Source: an uncultured Bacteroidia bacterium
Lineage (GTDB): Bacteria > Bacteroidota > Bacteroidia > Bacteroidales > UBA932
Assembly (NCBI GenBank): GCA_902768665.1
Contig: CACXMA010000013.1
Location: 1 to 64,000 of the forward strand
Length of the DNA stretch: 64,000 nucleotides
Reading direction: 5' to 3'
Shown: positions 51,015 through 59,153 of the stretch, piece after piece
Numbering within the stretch: position 1 is the first letter of the stretch
Layout of the letters: the number at the start of each line of letters is the position of its first letter
Made by a program: the position numbers and the translations under genes
Notes under the pieces: model-generated
What the model saw: the letters and a program-made list of their open reading frames with translations, nothing else
Databases searched by the model: none
Told to the model about the DNA's origin: nothing

Positions 51015-52304
51015 TCAGTCAAACAGGCGGCAGACCTGATCGATGATCTGGTCCTCCGGGAGGTCGGGACTGAGCACGAGGTCCGGTACGGCCATGAAAT
51101 AGCCGCCCGCCTTGGCGCTTTCCTCTCCACCACCGGTGCAGTTGAGCATCACGATTTCATTCTTTTTGACGCTGCCGTCCTTGACGGCCATGGACAGCGA
51201 AGCCACGGCACAGGCCGCTGCGGAATAGATGTCGATGTGCTCGAGGGCGTTGAACTTGCGTTTCCAGAAATTGATCTCCTCGTTGGTGACCTTGTACATG
51301 TCGCCCTTGGAGTCTTCCAGCGCGTCGAACAGGCCGCCGGCGAGGCTGTAGGGCGGTTTGCGGTTGGAAAGGACCTTGGCGTCGATCTCGGCGGCTTTCA
51401 GGCGGCCTTCTTCGGCGGTCATGGGCACGAGGGCGCGCTGGTGGGCTTTCCAGCTGTCGTACATCAGCGTGAAGGGAGCGTTCTGGGCGGCATAGAGGCG
51501 GGTCTTCTTCTTGCCGAAGCGGCCGTCCTCAATCAGGCGGAGGTTGTTCTCCCAGACGGCGATGGTGCCGGTACCGGAACCGACGGCCTGGAAGTAGGCG
51601 TCGGGCAGCTCTCCGATGGCTTCGACGGCGCTCAGCAGGGTCGTGCCCATACCGTCGCGGCGCGCCACGTTCTTGGCGCCGCCCTCGGCGAGGAAGCGCT
51701 CGCTGCGGCAGAGTTTGTCACCGAGCTGGATCGCGTCGAAATAGTCCGAGCCGCGGGGGCTGGAGATGATCTTGACGCAGGAGCGGAGGCGTTTGTGGAA
51801 CCACAGCGCATCGATATTGTCTCTCGGAATGCAGATGACGATGGGGATGTTGTTGTCCGAGCAGACCTGGGCGAAGGCGCGGGCGGTGTTGCCGGCGCTT
51901 TGGACGACGAGGATCTTGTCGGTCTTTTTCGGCAGGCGCGCGCAGACGGAGTAGGCTTCCGTGGCCTTGAACGAACAGGTGGCGACCTCCGCACCGATCT
52001 CCGGGGCATAGCCGGTGAAGGTGATGAAGAGGTTCTTCAGGCCGAGTTCGCGGGCGAGGCCCTTGCTCTGGTAGGTGACGGGGCCCTGGGCGTTTTTGAG
52101 GATGCGGCGGATGGGCAGCCAGGAGGCATAGCGGTAGATGCCCTCCAGATCTTCCCTGGGCGTGAAGAGTTTCTCGCCGTAAACGGCCCTGACAAGGGAC
52201 GGAGCGGGGGATTCGGGATCTGCGAGGGTCCAGCCCTTGTCCTTGAATACGCGGCCGTCGGCCACGTTCATCAGTTCGTACTGAGTGGGGGTAAATCTAG
52301 GCAT
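51015..52304 (-). CDS. Cysteate synthase (threonine synthase-like PLP enzyme)
   Basis: 429 residues. It matches the Bacteroidetes cysteate synthases far better than threonine synthases: PTQYELMNVADGRVFKDKGWTL, SPSLVRAVYGEKLF, APEIGAEVATCSFKATEAYSVCARLPKKTDKILVVQSAGNTARAFA and YFQAVGSGTGTIAVWENNLRLIEDGRFGKKK. Lys113 in CSFKATEA is the PLP lysine. The enzyme replaces the phosphate of phosphoserine with sulfite to give cysteate, the head group of sulfonolipids (capnine type). The next steps (cysteate fatty acyltransferase and the reductase) are not next to it. It lies six bases after the antiporter gene. Confidence 0.9.
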   Translation of the reverse strand: MPRFTPTQYELMNVADGRVFKDKGWTLADPESPAPSLVRAVYGEKLFTPREDLEGIYRYASWLPIRRILKNAQGPVTYQSKGLARELGLKNLFITFTGYAPEIGAEVATCSFKATEAYSVCARLPKKTDKILVVQSAGNTARAFAQVCSDNNIPIVICIPRDNIDALWFHKRLRSCVKIISSPRGSDYFDAIQLGDKLCRSERFLAEGGAKNVARRDGMGTTLLSAVEAIGELPDAYFQAVGSGTGTIAVWENNLRLIEDGRFGKKKTRLYAAQNAPFTLMYDSWKAHQRALVPMTAEEGRLKAAEIDAKVLSNRKPPYSLAGGLFDALEDSKGDMYKVTNEEINFWKRKFNALEHIDIYSAAACAVASLSMAVKDGSVKKNEIVMLNCTGGGEESAKAGGYFMAVPDLVLSPDLPEDQIIDQVCRLFD

Positions 52305-52310
52305 ATAGTA

Positions 52311-53276
52311 CTATAAATTATATATCAACCAGGCCATGTAGCCGAGCCAGTTCAGCAGGAGCAGCGCTCCGTCGAAGCGGTCGAGCTTGTTGTTGCGTCC
52401 GGTCCACGAGGCCGTTACCAGCAGGATGCCGGCAACCAGCAGCACCAGCGCGTCGGCCCTGTCCATGCCGCTGAAGGACAGCGGGGTCAGCAGGCCGGAG
52501 ATGCCGAGGATCAGCAGGAGATTGAAGATGTTCGAGCCGATGATGTTGCCGAGGGCGAGCTGGCCTCTCTTTTTCGCCGCCGCGACGATGCAGGTGGCGA
52601 GCTCGGGAAGGGAAGTGCCGATGGCGAGGACCGTGATGGCGATGAATTTGTCCGATGCGCCGAGCATCCGGGCCATGCGGGTTGCGTTGTCGACAAAGAG
52701 GCGGCCGCCGAAGATGAGGGCGAGGATACCGAGGACCATCATTAGGACGGCGATCCAGTTCCGATAGACCACGCCGCCGGCTTCTGCCTCTTCCGCAGAG
52801 ACTTTGCCGTGGCTGAGGTGGTACCAGATGTAGCCGGTGAAGGCAAGCAGAAGGATGCCCGCGTCGATGCGGCTGAGCGTATTGTCGCCGAATCCCAGCA
52901 GGGCGCCGGTCATGCCGAGCCCGAAAACGAGGGCCGTGAAGCCGAGGTGCATCGGGATGTCGATGCGGCGGTTCCCGCGGGTAATCAGCATCGGGAAGAT
53001 GAGGGCGGTCGCGCCGAGGCCGAAGAGGGTGTTGATGATGTTGGAACCGACGACATTGCCGACGGCGATGTCGGCATTGCCTTCGACGGCACCTACGAGA
53101 CTCACGACCAGCTCCGGGGCGGACGTGCCGATGCCGACGATGGTCATGCCGATGACGAATTCGCTGATGCGGAAGCGTCGGGCGATGCTGGAGGCACCGT
53201 CGACGAGCTTGTCGGCGCCGATGACGATCAGTGCCAGGCCCAGCAGCAGAAAGAGGATAACTTGTATTGTTTCCAT
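52311..53276 (-). CDS. YrbG-like Ca2+/Na+ antiporter
   Basis: 321 residues from ATG 53274-53276 with about ten membrane helices in two halves. Each half carries a CaCA alpha repeat: GIGTSAPELVVSLVGAVEGN with VGNVVGSNIINTLFGLG, and AIGTSLPELATCIVAAAKKRGQ with LGNIIGSNIFNLLLILG. This is the K+-dependent Na/Ca exchanger-related YrbG group. It removes calcium across the inner membrane. A perfect promoter is at 53295-53325. Confidence 0.95.
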   Translation of the reverse strand: METIQVILFLLLGLALIVIGADKLVDGASSIARRFRISEFVIGMTIVGIGTSAPELVVSLVGAVEGNADIAVGNVVGSNIINTLFGLGATALIFPMLITRGNRRIDIPMHLGFTALVFGLGMTGALLGFGDNTLSRIDAGILLLAFTGYIWYHLSHGKVSAEEAEAGGVVYRNWIAVLMMVLGILALIFGGRLFVDNATRMARMLGASDKFIAITVLAIGTSLPELATCIVAAAKKRGQLALGNIIGSNIFNLLLILGISGLLTPLSFSGMDRADALVLLVAGILLVTASWTGRNNKLDRFDGALLLLNWLGYMAWLIYNL

Positions 53277-53294
53277 CGCTATAAATACAAGAAA

Positions 53295-53325
53295 CAAAAA
53301 TACAAAAAATTGCCGACACGGCAAA
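53295..53325 (-). promoter_or_regulatory. Promoter of the antiporter gene
   Basis: Perfect consensus on the reverse strand: TTTG (53322-53325), 19 bases, TATTTTTG (53295-53302). Confidence 0.75.
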
Positions 53326-53340
53326 AAATACCTATATTTG
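53310..53340 (+). promoter_or_regulatory. Promoter of the amylase gene, interleaved with the antiporter promoter
   Basis: TTG (53310-53312), 20 bases, TATATTTG (53333-53340), seven bases before the ATG. Its -33 lies between the -33 and -7 elements of the divergent promoter. Confidence 0.65.
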
Positions 53341-53346
53341 TATATC

Positions 53347-54852
53347 ATGAAAAACCTGATTTACCAGATGCTGCCGCGGCTCTGGGGGAACGGAAAGTTC
53401 TCCGCCGTCGACGCTGCGTTTCTTGCCTATCTCCGGGAAGAACTCCGGGTCGATACCGTGTGGTACACCGGTGTCATCCGCCACGCAACGCGGAAGGCCG
53501 ACGAGGGCTGCACCCCAGCCAAGGTCGTCAAAGGCGAGGCCGGATCTCCCTATGCCATAGCGGATTACTATGATGTCAATCCTTATCTCGCCGACGATCC
53601 GTCGCAGCGGATGGCCGAGTTCGAGGCCCTTGTCGCGCGGACCCATGCCGCCGGGCTGAAGGTGCTGATCGACTTTATCCCGAACCATGTCGCCCGTGAG
53701 TACGACGGGGCCATGACCCCGGCGGGGGAGACCCGTCTCGGCGCCGCGGACAACCCTTCCGTCCATTGGAGCCCCGAGAACGATTTTTATTACTACCCGG
53801 GTGCTGCGCTGCGCCTTCCCGTGGATTGCGGCGGTTACAGCGAGTATCCAGCCCGCGCATCCGGCAACAGTTTCACGCCTTCGCCGGACGTGAACGACTG
53901 GTATGAGACCGTGAAAATCAACTATGGCGACAGCCATACGCCGACCTGGGACCGGATGCGCAGTATCGTTCGTTTCTGGGCCGCCAAAGGCGTGGACGGC
54001 TTCCGCTGCGATATGGTCGAGCTGGTGCCGCCGGCGTTCATGCAGTGGCTGATCGCTTCGGTCAAGGCCGAGTTCCCGCACGTGCGCTTTGTCGCCGAGG
54101 TCTATGAAACCGAAAAATACCCTCTCTATGTGAACGAGGTCGGATTTGACCTGCTGTATGACAAATCCGGCCTGTACGACCGTCTGCGGGCAGTGACCTG
54201 CGACGGAGCATCTGCGCGCAGCCTGACGGGGAACTGGCAGATGCTGGGAGAACTGCAGGGCCGGATGCTGAATTTCCTCGAGAACCACGACGAGCAGCGC
54301 GTGGCGTCGGTTTTTTTCGCCGGCACGGCCGAAAAGGGCTATGCCGCCCTGGCCGTTTCCCTGCTGCAGAACGATGCCTCCTTCATGCTCTATTTCGGGC
54401 AGGAGATCGGCGAACGGGGTATGGACGACGAGCCCTTCAGCGGCGTCAACGGCCGGACTTCCATCTTCGACTGGTGGACGGTCGCCTCGCTGGAGCGGCT
54501 GCGGAAATGGATCGGCAATCACCGCGGCGGACTGACCCGGGCGGAAAGGGATGTCCTCGCACATTACCGCGAACTGCTTTCCCTGTCCCGCCGGCCGGCC
54601 TTTGCGAGCGGGAATAGTTTCGACCTTTGCTACTGCCAGGGAGAGGGGTTCGACGCCGACCGGAATTATGCCTTCCTCCGCAGCGACGGGAAGGAGTGCT
54701 GGCTGGTGGCGGCCCATTTCGGCGATGAACCCGCAGGGCTGACGCTCCGGATCCCGCCGGAAGCAGGGGACTATTTCGGTATGCAGCTGCCCGCGGGCGT
54801 GCCGGTGGAAGTGCCGGCCTGGAATGCTGTAACACTTAAAATCGCAGAATAA
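53347..54852 (+). CDS. GH13 alpha-amylase family protein, cytoplasmic
   Basis: 501 residues without a signal peptide. The four GH13 regions are present: LIDFIPNHVA (region I), GFRCDMVEL with the nucleophile Asp (II), FVAEVYETEKY with the acid Glu (III), and LENHDEQR (IV). A small C-terminal beta domain follows (about 425-501). It probably acts on internal glycogen or maltodextrins. An upstream extension to 52837 reads the antiporter in antisense and is not real. The next gene starts four bases after the stop. Confidence 0.92.
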   Translation: MKNLIYQMLPRLWGNGKFSAVDAAFLAYLREELRVDTVWYTGVIRHATRKADEGCTPAKVVKGEAGSPYAIADYYDVNPYLADDPSQRMAEFEALVARTHAAGLKVLIDFIPNHVAREYDGAMTPAGETRLGAADNPSVHWSPENDFYYYPGAALRLPVDCGGYSEYPARASGNSFTPSPDVNDWYETVKINYGDSHTPTWDRMRSIVRFWAAKGVDGFRCDMVELVPPAFMQWLIASVKAEFPHVRFVAEVYETEKYPLYVNEVGFDLLYDKSGLYDRLRAVTCDGASARSLTGNWQMLGELQGRMLNFLENHDEQRVASVFFAGTAEKGYAALAVSLLQNDASFMLYFGQEIGERGMDDEPFSGVNGRTSIFDWWTVASLERLRKWIGNHRGGLTRAERDVLAHYRELLSLSRRPAFASGNSFDLCYCQGEGFDADRNYAFLRSDGKECWLVAAHFGDEPAGLTLRIPPEAGDYFGMQLPAGVPVEVPAWNAVTLKIAE

Positions 54853-54856
54853 TAGT

Positions 54857-55210
54857 ATGATCAGATGGTTTTATTTGACGGCCCTTTCTCTTGCCGTCAT
54901 GGCCTGCACCAGCAGCGCCGGTCGTTCCCAGGAAGCGGCGGTTCCGCCCGTCAATCCGGTGGATTCCCTCCTGGCAGTCTTTGGCGGGCAGGAAGCCGCT
55001 CCCCGGCAGAAGGTGGCGGAACTGGCCCGCTCCTATGGCGAATACCGCCTGAGCGATGAAGACAAGACCCGCCTGGCGGAAGGCTTCGCCGGCATCTCCG
55101 CCGCCAAGGGCGAGATCCGGGACTACCTCGTCCCGGCGCTGGAAGAGGAACTCCGTCCGTGTGAGACCTTTGCGGATGTCTGTGGGCGCCTGCAGCTGCC
55201 CGGAGAATGA
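54857..55210 (+). CDS. Small lipoprotein, member of the four-gene local family
   Basis: 117 residues with a lipoprotein signal (LSLAVMACTSS, Cys17). The mature part carries the three family patches: NPVDSLLAVF, YGEYRLSDEDKTRL and CETFADVCGRL. It is four bases after the amylase gene. No known domain. Compared with its neighbour at 55266 it lacks about 25 residues in the middle. Confidence 0.7.
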   Translation: MIRWFYLTALSLAVMACTSSAGRSQEAAVPPVNPVDSLLAVFGGQEAAPRQKVAELARSYGEYRLSDEDKTRLAEGFAGISAAKGEIRDYLVPALEEELRPCETFADVCGRLQLPGE

Positions 55211-55242
55211 TTTGGCCGTATCGGAAAGAATTCCTACATTTG
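55211..55242 (+). promoter_or_regulatory. Promoter of the 55266 gene
   Basis: TTTG (55211-55214, directly after the upstream stop codon), 20 bases, TACATTTG (55235-55242). Confidence 0.75.
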
Positions 55243-55265
55243 TAAGCAACACAAAACGATTTGCT

Positions 55266-55691
55266 ATGAAAAAGATTCTTCTTACACTTGCTGTCGTCCT
55301 CGTGGCGGCCCCGGGTATGCTTCGCGCCGAAGCGGTGACCGCTCCCGTTTCCGCGACGGCTACGGCCGTTACGCCGGTGGACGAGCTGATCAAGCAGATG
55401 AACAAACTCTTCACCCTTGTCGGCAACAAGGAATTGGAAGACCTGACGGAAGCGCAGCTCAACCAGTTCCTCCAGATTGCGACCGAGATTGAGAACCTGA
55501 AGGCCAAATACAGTTCCTACAAGCTCACGCCGGCCGACAGGGAGAACCTCGTCCGCTGGGCCCGTTCGACCAACGAGAAACTCAACGGCGAAAAGATGAC
55601 CGCGGCGGATGTCGCGGAACTCCGCGAAGAGCTGAACGCCTATACGACCTTCGGCGATCTCACGGAAGAGCTCGATATGAACGAGTGGTAA
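55266..55691 (+). CDS. Small secreted protein, member of the four-gene local family
   Basis: 141 residues: a signal peptide (MKKILLTLAVVLVAAPGMLRAEA) and a helical mature part with TPVDELIKQMNKLF, YSSYKLTPADRENLVRWA and YTTFGDLTEEL. These are the same patches as in the genes at 42469, 54857 and 56428. It is probably periplasmic. No known family was recognised. The stop overlaps the start of the rRNA methyltransferase by seven bases. Confidence 0.75.
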   Translation: MKKILLTLAVVLVAAPGMLRAEAVTAPVSATATAVTPVDELIKQMNKLFTLVGNKELEDLTEAQLNQFLQIATEIENLKAKYSSYKLTPADRENLVRWARSTNEKLNGEKMTAADVAELREELNAYTTFGDLTEELDMNEW

Positions 55692-56416
55692 CAGCCGCTC
55701 AAATCAAACTGATCCGCAGCCTCGCGCAGAAAAAGGAGCGTGAGGCTTGCGGTTTATTTGTCGTGGAGGGAGAGAAGATGGTCGCTGAGGCGCAGCGTTC
55801 CGGCTGGGCGATTGAGGCCGTCTACCGGCGCGAAGAAGTAGGGGAGAAGGCGATGGAACGCATGTCCCTCCTCTCTTCGCCGTCCCCGGTGCTGGCGCTG
55901 GTCCATATTCCGGACGCCGTTCGGGTAGCGCCTGCGCCCGGTCCGGGCCTTCACCTGGCCCTCGACGGCATCCGCGACCCCGGCAATCTCGGCACCATCG
56001 TCCGCATCGCCGACTGGTTCGGCATCGACCGCATCTACGCTTCGCCTGACACGGCCGACCTTTTCAACCCCAAGGTCGTGCAGGCTACCATGGGCGCGCT
56101 TTTCCGCGTCCGTTTCCACTATGAGGACATCCCGGAGCTCTGCCGCAGGTCGCTCAGTGCCGGCGGCCACGTCTACGGCACCTTCCTCGACGGGGAGAAT
56201 CTTTACGGGAAGAAGGCCCTCTCCTTCGGGGAGGAAACGCCTTCCGTCATCGTCATCGGCAACGAGGCCCACGGCATATCAGCCGAGACGGCCGCTGTTG
56301 TCAGCGACCGTCTCTATATTCCGCCGTTCCCGGCGGATGATCCCGGATCGGAATCCCTCAATGCTGCCGTCGCAACGGCTGTTACCGTGGCGGAATTCCG
56401 TCGCCGGCAGCAATAG
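55685..56416 (+). CDS. SpoU-family RNA 2'-O-methyltransferase
   Basis: 243 residues from GTG 55685 (MVTAAQIKLIRSLAQKKEREACGLFVVEGEKMVAEA); no ATG in frame is better placed. The N-terminal substrate-binding domain (1-75) is followed by the SPOUT methylase with its three knot motifs: LDGIRDPGNLGTIVRIADWFG, VIVIGNEAHGIS and IPPFPADDPGSESLNAAVATAV. It methylates a ribose in rRNA or tRNA; the target is unknown. Confidence 0.92.
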   Translation: MVTAAQIKLIRSLAQKKEREACGLFVVEGEKMVAEAQRSGWAIEAVYRREEVGEKAMERMSLLSSPSPVLALVHIPDAVRVAPAPGPGLHLALDGIRDPGNLGTIVRIADWFGIDRIYASPDTADLFNPKVVQATMGALFRVRFHYEDIPELCRRSLSAGGHVYGTFLDGENLYGKKALSFGEETPSVIVIGNEAHGISAETAAVVSDRLYIPPFPADDPGSESLNAAVATAVTVAEFRRRQQ

Positions 56417-56427
56417 GAACGGGATCC

Positions 56428-56811
56428 CTAGAAGCTCACCTTGCTAAAGTCTTCAAAGGTTTTGATTTTCTTAAGCATTGTCTTGACCATCTCCTCTTCT
56501 TCAGGAGTGACGGTGTGATTCTCTGCGGCAGCGCTCTTTTTGGCCATCTCAAAAATCTTGTCGCGATCTGCATCCGTCAGTTCGTAGTCCTTGTTTTCCT
56601 CAAGGAACTTCTGGGCTTTGGCCTCCAGTTCCTGGGCCTGAGCCTCGTATTCTTCCCAGCTGATCTGATCGGCATCTAACTTCTGTGAAAGGGCGGTTTG
56701 CTGATCCATCAGGCTGATCAATTCGTCAACGGGGGTTTTCTTGCTGCCGCAGGAGACGGCGATGAAAAGCGCGCAGAAAGATACTGCAAGTAAGGTAAGA
56801 ATGCGTTTCAT
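56428..56811 (-). CDS. Small lipoprotein, member of the four-gene local family
   Basis: 127 residues with a lipoprotein signal (FIAVSCGSKK, Cys21). The mature part is very acidic and helical and holds TPVDELISLMDQ, YELTDADRDKIFEMAKK and IKTFEDFSKV, the clearest version of the three family patches. It is convergent with the SpoU gene (11 bases) and divergent from tamL. A promoter with both boxes lies at 56842-56873. Confidence 0.75.
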   Translation of the reverse strand: MKRILTLLAVSFCALFIAVSCGSKKTPVDELISLMDQQTALSQKLDADQISWEEYEAQAQELEAKAQKFLEENKDYELTDADRDKIFEMAKKSAAAENHTVTPEEEEMVKTMLKKIKTFEDFSKVSF

Positions 56812-56841
56812 GAGTGTGTTTTGTTAATGGTTTTGGATATA

Positions 56842-56873
56842 CAAATATAGGAATCCTCCTGGAAATAAGCAAA
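56842..56873 (-). promoter_or_regulatory. Promoter of the 56428 lipoprotein gene
   Basis: Reverse-strand TTTG (56870-56873), 20 bases, TATATTTG (56842-56849). Confidence 0.7.
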
Positions 56874-56884
56874 TTATATTCGGA

Positions 56885-56916
56885 TTTGGCGATATGCGAG
56901 AATTTGGCTATTTTTG
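56885..56916 (+). promoter_or_regulatory. tamL promoter
   Basis: TTTG (56885-56888), 20 bases, TATTTTTG (56909-56916), 11 bases before the ATG. Confidence 0.7.
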
Positions 56917-56927
56917 TTAGTTGAACT

Positions 56928-59153
56928 ATGTCCCGAAAGCCGCTCATACTATTACGGAAGTCCCTCCTCATGCTTGCCGCCGCCCTTGTCGCGGAGGCCT
57001 GCAGTACGACGCGTCTTCTCGAGCAGGGACAGTACCGGCTGGAGAGCAATATCATCGACGTTCGGGATGCGCCCGATTTCCGGGATCCGGATCTCGAGAA
57101 CTATATCCGCCAGCAGCCCAATTCCAGCATTGTCTTCGGCTGGAGCCCGCTTCTGAACATCTACAACTGGTCCGGCCGCGACGCTGACAAATGGATCAAC
57201 AAAACCATCCGCAGCCTCGGCGAGGCGCCGGTCGTGTATGATCCCGACCTTGTGCAGGTGTCTGTGGACAACATCCGGAATCATCTTGAGTATATCGGGT
57301 ATTACGGCTCCGAGGTGGACGGCCACCCCGACGAGCCGAAGGGAAAGCGGGTGAGCGTCCGCTATGAAATCCGCCCTGGCCGCCGCTATCCGATCCGCGA
57401 TATCCTCTTCGACGTCCCTGCCAGGGGAGATATCGCCGCCGACTTTTATGCCGACACGGCGAACCTGACGATCCGCCGCGGCTCCTATCTGTCGGAGGCT
57501 GACCTGGCTGCGGAAAGCAGCCGTTCGGCGTCGTGGCTGCGCAACCGCGGCTATTTCGACCTGACGCAGAACAATTACGTTTTCATCGCCGATACCCTGA
57601 CCCATCCCGGCGAGGCCGTCCTGACGATGCGGATCCAGGAATACCCCCGGAATGAGTCGGAAGAAAGCGCCCGGGAGCTTGTCCGGTACCGCTTCGGGAA
57701 AGTCTCCATTTCCCACCCGGAGACGATGCCCTTCCGGGAAAAGTTCCTCCGGAAGATCAACGGCATCGTGCCGGGGCGTCCCTTTGGCGAGGAAGTCGTC
57801 TCGAATACCTACAACCGCCTGTCGGCCATCCGTTACTTCAACAGCGTCAATGTCCAGCTGACCCCCGGGGATTCCGCCCGGGTGGACTGCGCCATCCGCA
57901 TCCTGCCGTCGAACCCCCACGGTCTTAGGTTCAACATCGAGGCCTCGACGAACTCCAACGGCCTGGTCGGTCTGTCGCCGCAGATCGGATACTACCACAA
58001 GAACATCTTCCACGGCGGAGAGTGGCTCAACGTCGGTCTCATGGGCAATTTCCAGATGAAGGTCGGCAAAAACTTCAAGGTCGACAAGTCCGTGCGCTCG
58101 ACGGAATTCGGTGTCTCGACAAGCCTCAGCTTCCCCAAGCTGCTGGGCTTCCCGGTGGCGCGTTTCCGCGGCCGTTCCATCCCGAGAACGGACATTTCGC
58201 TGTCCTACAACTTCCAGGACCGGCCCGAATACACCCGCAACATTCTCTCTACCTCCTTCAGCTATATCGGCAATCTCCGCAGCCGCCTCTGGTATCAGGT
58301 TTCGCCCCTGCAGCTGAGCGTCGTCCGGCTCTATGACCTCAAGGACACCTTCCGCGAGTCGATGGCGGCGAATCCCTTCCTGGCGAATGCCTATATGGAC
58401 CACTTCGACGCCGGCGCGAGCATGACCCTGTACAACACGACCAACGCCGATGCCAATCCGACGACGGCTTACCGCTACTGGCGCCTCCAGGTCGATGCTT
58501 CCGGCAATATCCTAGCCCTTGCCAAGGGACTCATGAAAAAGGATGCAAACGGCGCCGGGATGATCTGGGATACGCCGTTTGCCCAGTATGTGCGTTTCGA
58601 GGGCTCGGTCGGCCGGACATGGACCTTCGGCGAGGAGGAGAAGCATTCCCTGGCGACGCGCCTGCTGGCCGGTATCGGCTATGCTTACGGCAACTCCGAG
58701 GCGCTGCCTTTCGAGAAGCAGCTCTATGCCGGCGGCGCGGGGAGTCTCCGCGGCTGGCAGGCCCGCAGCGTCGGTCCGGGCCGTTCCGCCCTGAACAAGA
58801 CCTTCGTCATTCCGAACCAGACGGGCGATATCCGGCTGGAGGCGAACGTCGAGTACCGTTTCCCGCTGTTCTGGCGCCTCAAAGGGGCCGCCTTCCTGGA
58901 TGTGGGCAATGTGTGGAACAACGCCAAAACGGCCACCGAAGAGTGTGCGGTGCTGAAAATGGAGACCTTCGCGGAGAGCCTTGCCGCCTCCTGGGGAGCC
59001 GGCATCCGGGTGGACCTTTCCTACATCCTGCTTCGTATCGACCTCGGTATCCGCCTGCACGATCCCGCCCGGACGCAGCCCTGGTGCCGTCCGAACCAGT
59101 GGTTCGACGCCAACGGCTATGCAGTCCACTTCGGAGTGGGGTATCCGTTCTGA
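56928..59153 (+). CDS. TamL-like outer-membrane lipoprotein (BamA/TamA superfamily)
   Basis: 741 residues. A lipoprotein-type signal ends at Cys25 (ALVAEACSTTRLL), which distinguishes the Bacteroidetes TamL from TamA. POTRA-like domains follow (about 30-330: RYEIRPGRRYPIRDILFD, YRFGKVSISHPETMPFREKFLRKING), then a 16-strand type barrel with the superfamily motif GSLRGWQARSVGPG near residue 600, and the last strand VHFGVGYPF. It helps insert outer-membrane proteins. No tamB gene lies next to it. The stop codon abuts the rarA stop on the other strand with no gap. Confidence 0.9.
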   Translation: MSRKPLILLRKSLLMLAAALVAEACSTTRLLEQGQYRLESNIIDVRDAPDFRDPDLENYIRQQPNSSIVFGWSPLLNIYNWSGRDADKWINKTIRSLGEAPVVYDPDLVQVSVDNIRNHLEYIGYYGSEVDGHPDEPKGKRVSVRYEIRPGRRYPIRDILFDVPARGDIAADFYADTANLTIRRGSYLSEADLAAESSRSASWLRNRGYFDLTQNNYVFIADTLTHPGEAVLTMRIQEYPRNESEESARELVRYRFGKVSISHPETMPFREKFLRKINGIVPGRPFGEEVVSNTYNRLSAIRYFNSVNVQLTPGDSARVDCAIRILPSNPHGLRFNIEASTNSNGLVGLSPQIGYYHKNIFHGGEWLNVGLMGNFQMKVGKNFKVDKSVRSTEFGVSTSLSFPKLLGFPVARFRGRSIPRTDISLSYNFQDRPEYTRNILSTSFSYIGNLRSRLWYQVSPLQLSVVRLYDLKDTFRESMAANPFLANAYMDHFDAGASMTLYNTTNADANPTTAYRYWRLQVDASGNILALAKGLMKKDANGAGMIWDTPFAQYVRFEGSVGRTWTFGEEEKHSLATRLLAGIGYAYGNSEALPFEKQLYAGGAGSLRGWQARSVGPGRSALNKTFVIPNQTGDIRLEANVEYRFPLFWRLKGAAFLDVGNVWNNAKTATEECAVLKMETFAESLAASWGAGIRVDLSYILLRIDLGIRLHDPARTQPWCRPNQWFDANGYAVHFGVGYPF

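Noticed and set aside
50898-52316. A 472-codon open frame antisense to the cysteate synthase
   Set aside because: The sense protein aligns over its whole length with cysteate synthases.
52837-53346. N-terminal extension of the amylase to 52837
   Set aside because: It reads the antiporter gene in antisense and passes through both promoters; GH13 similarity begins at the ATG at 53347.
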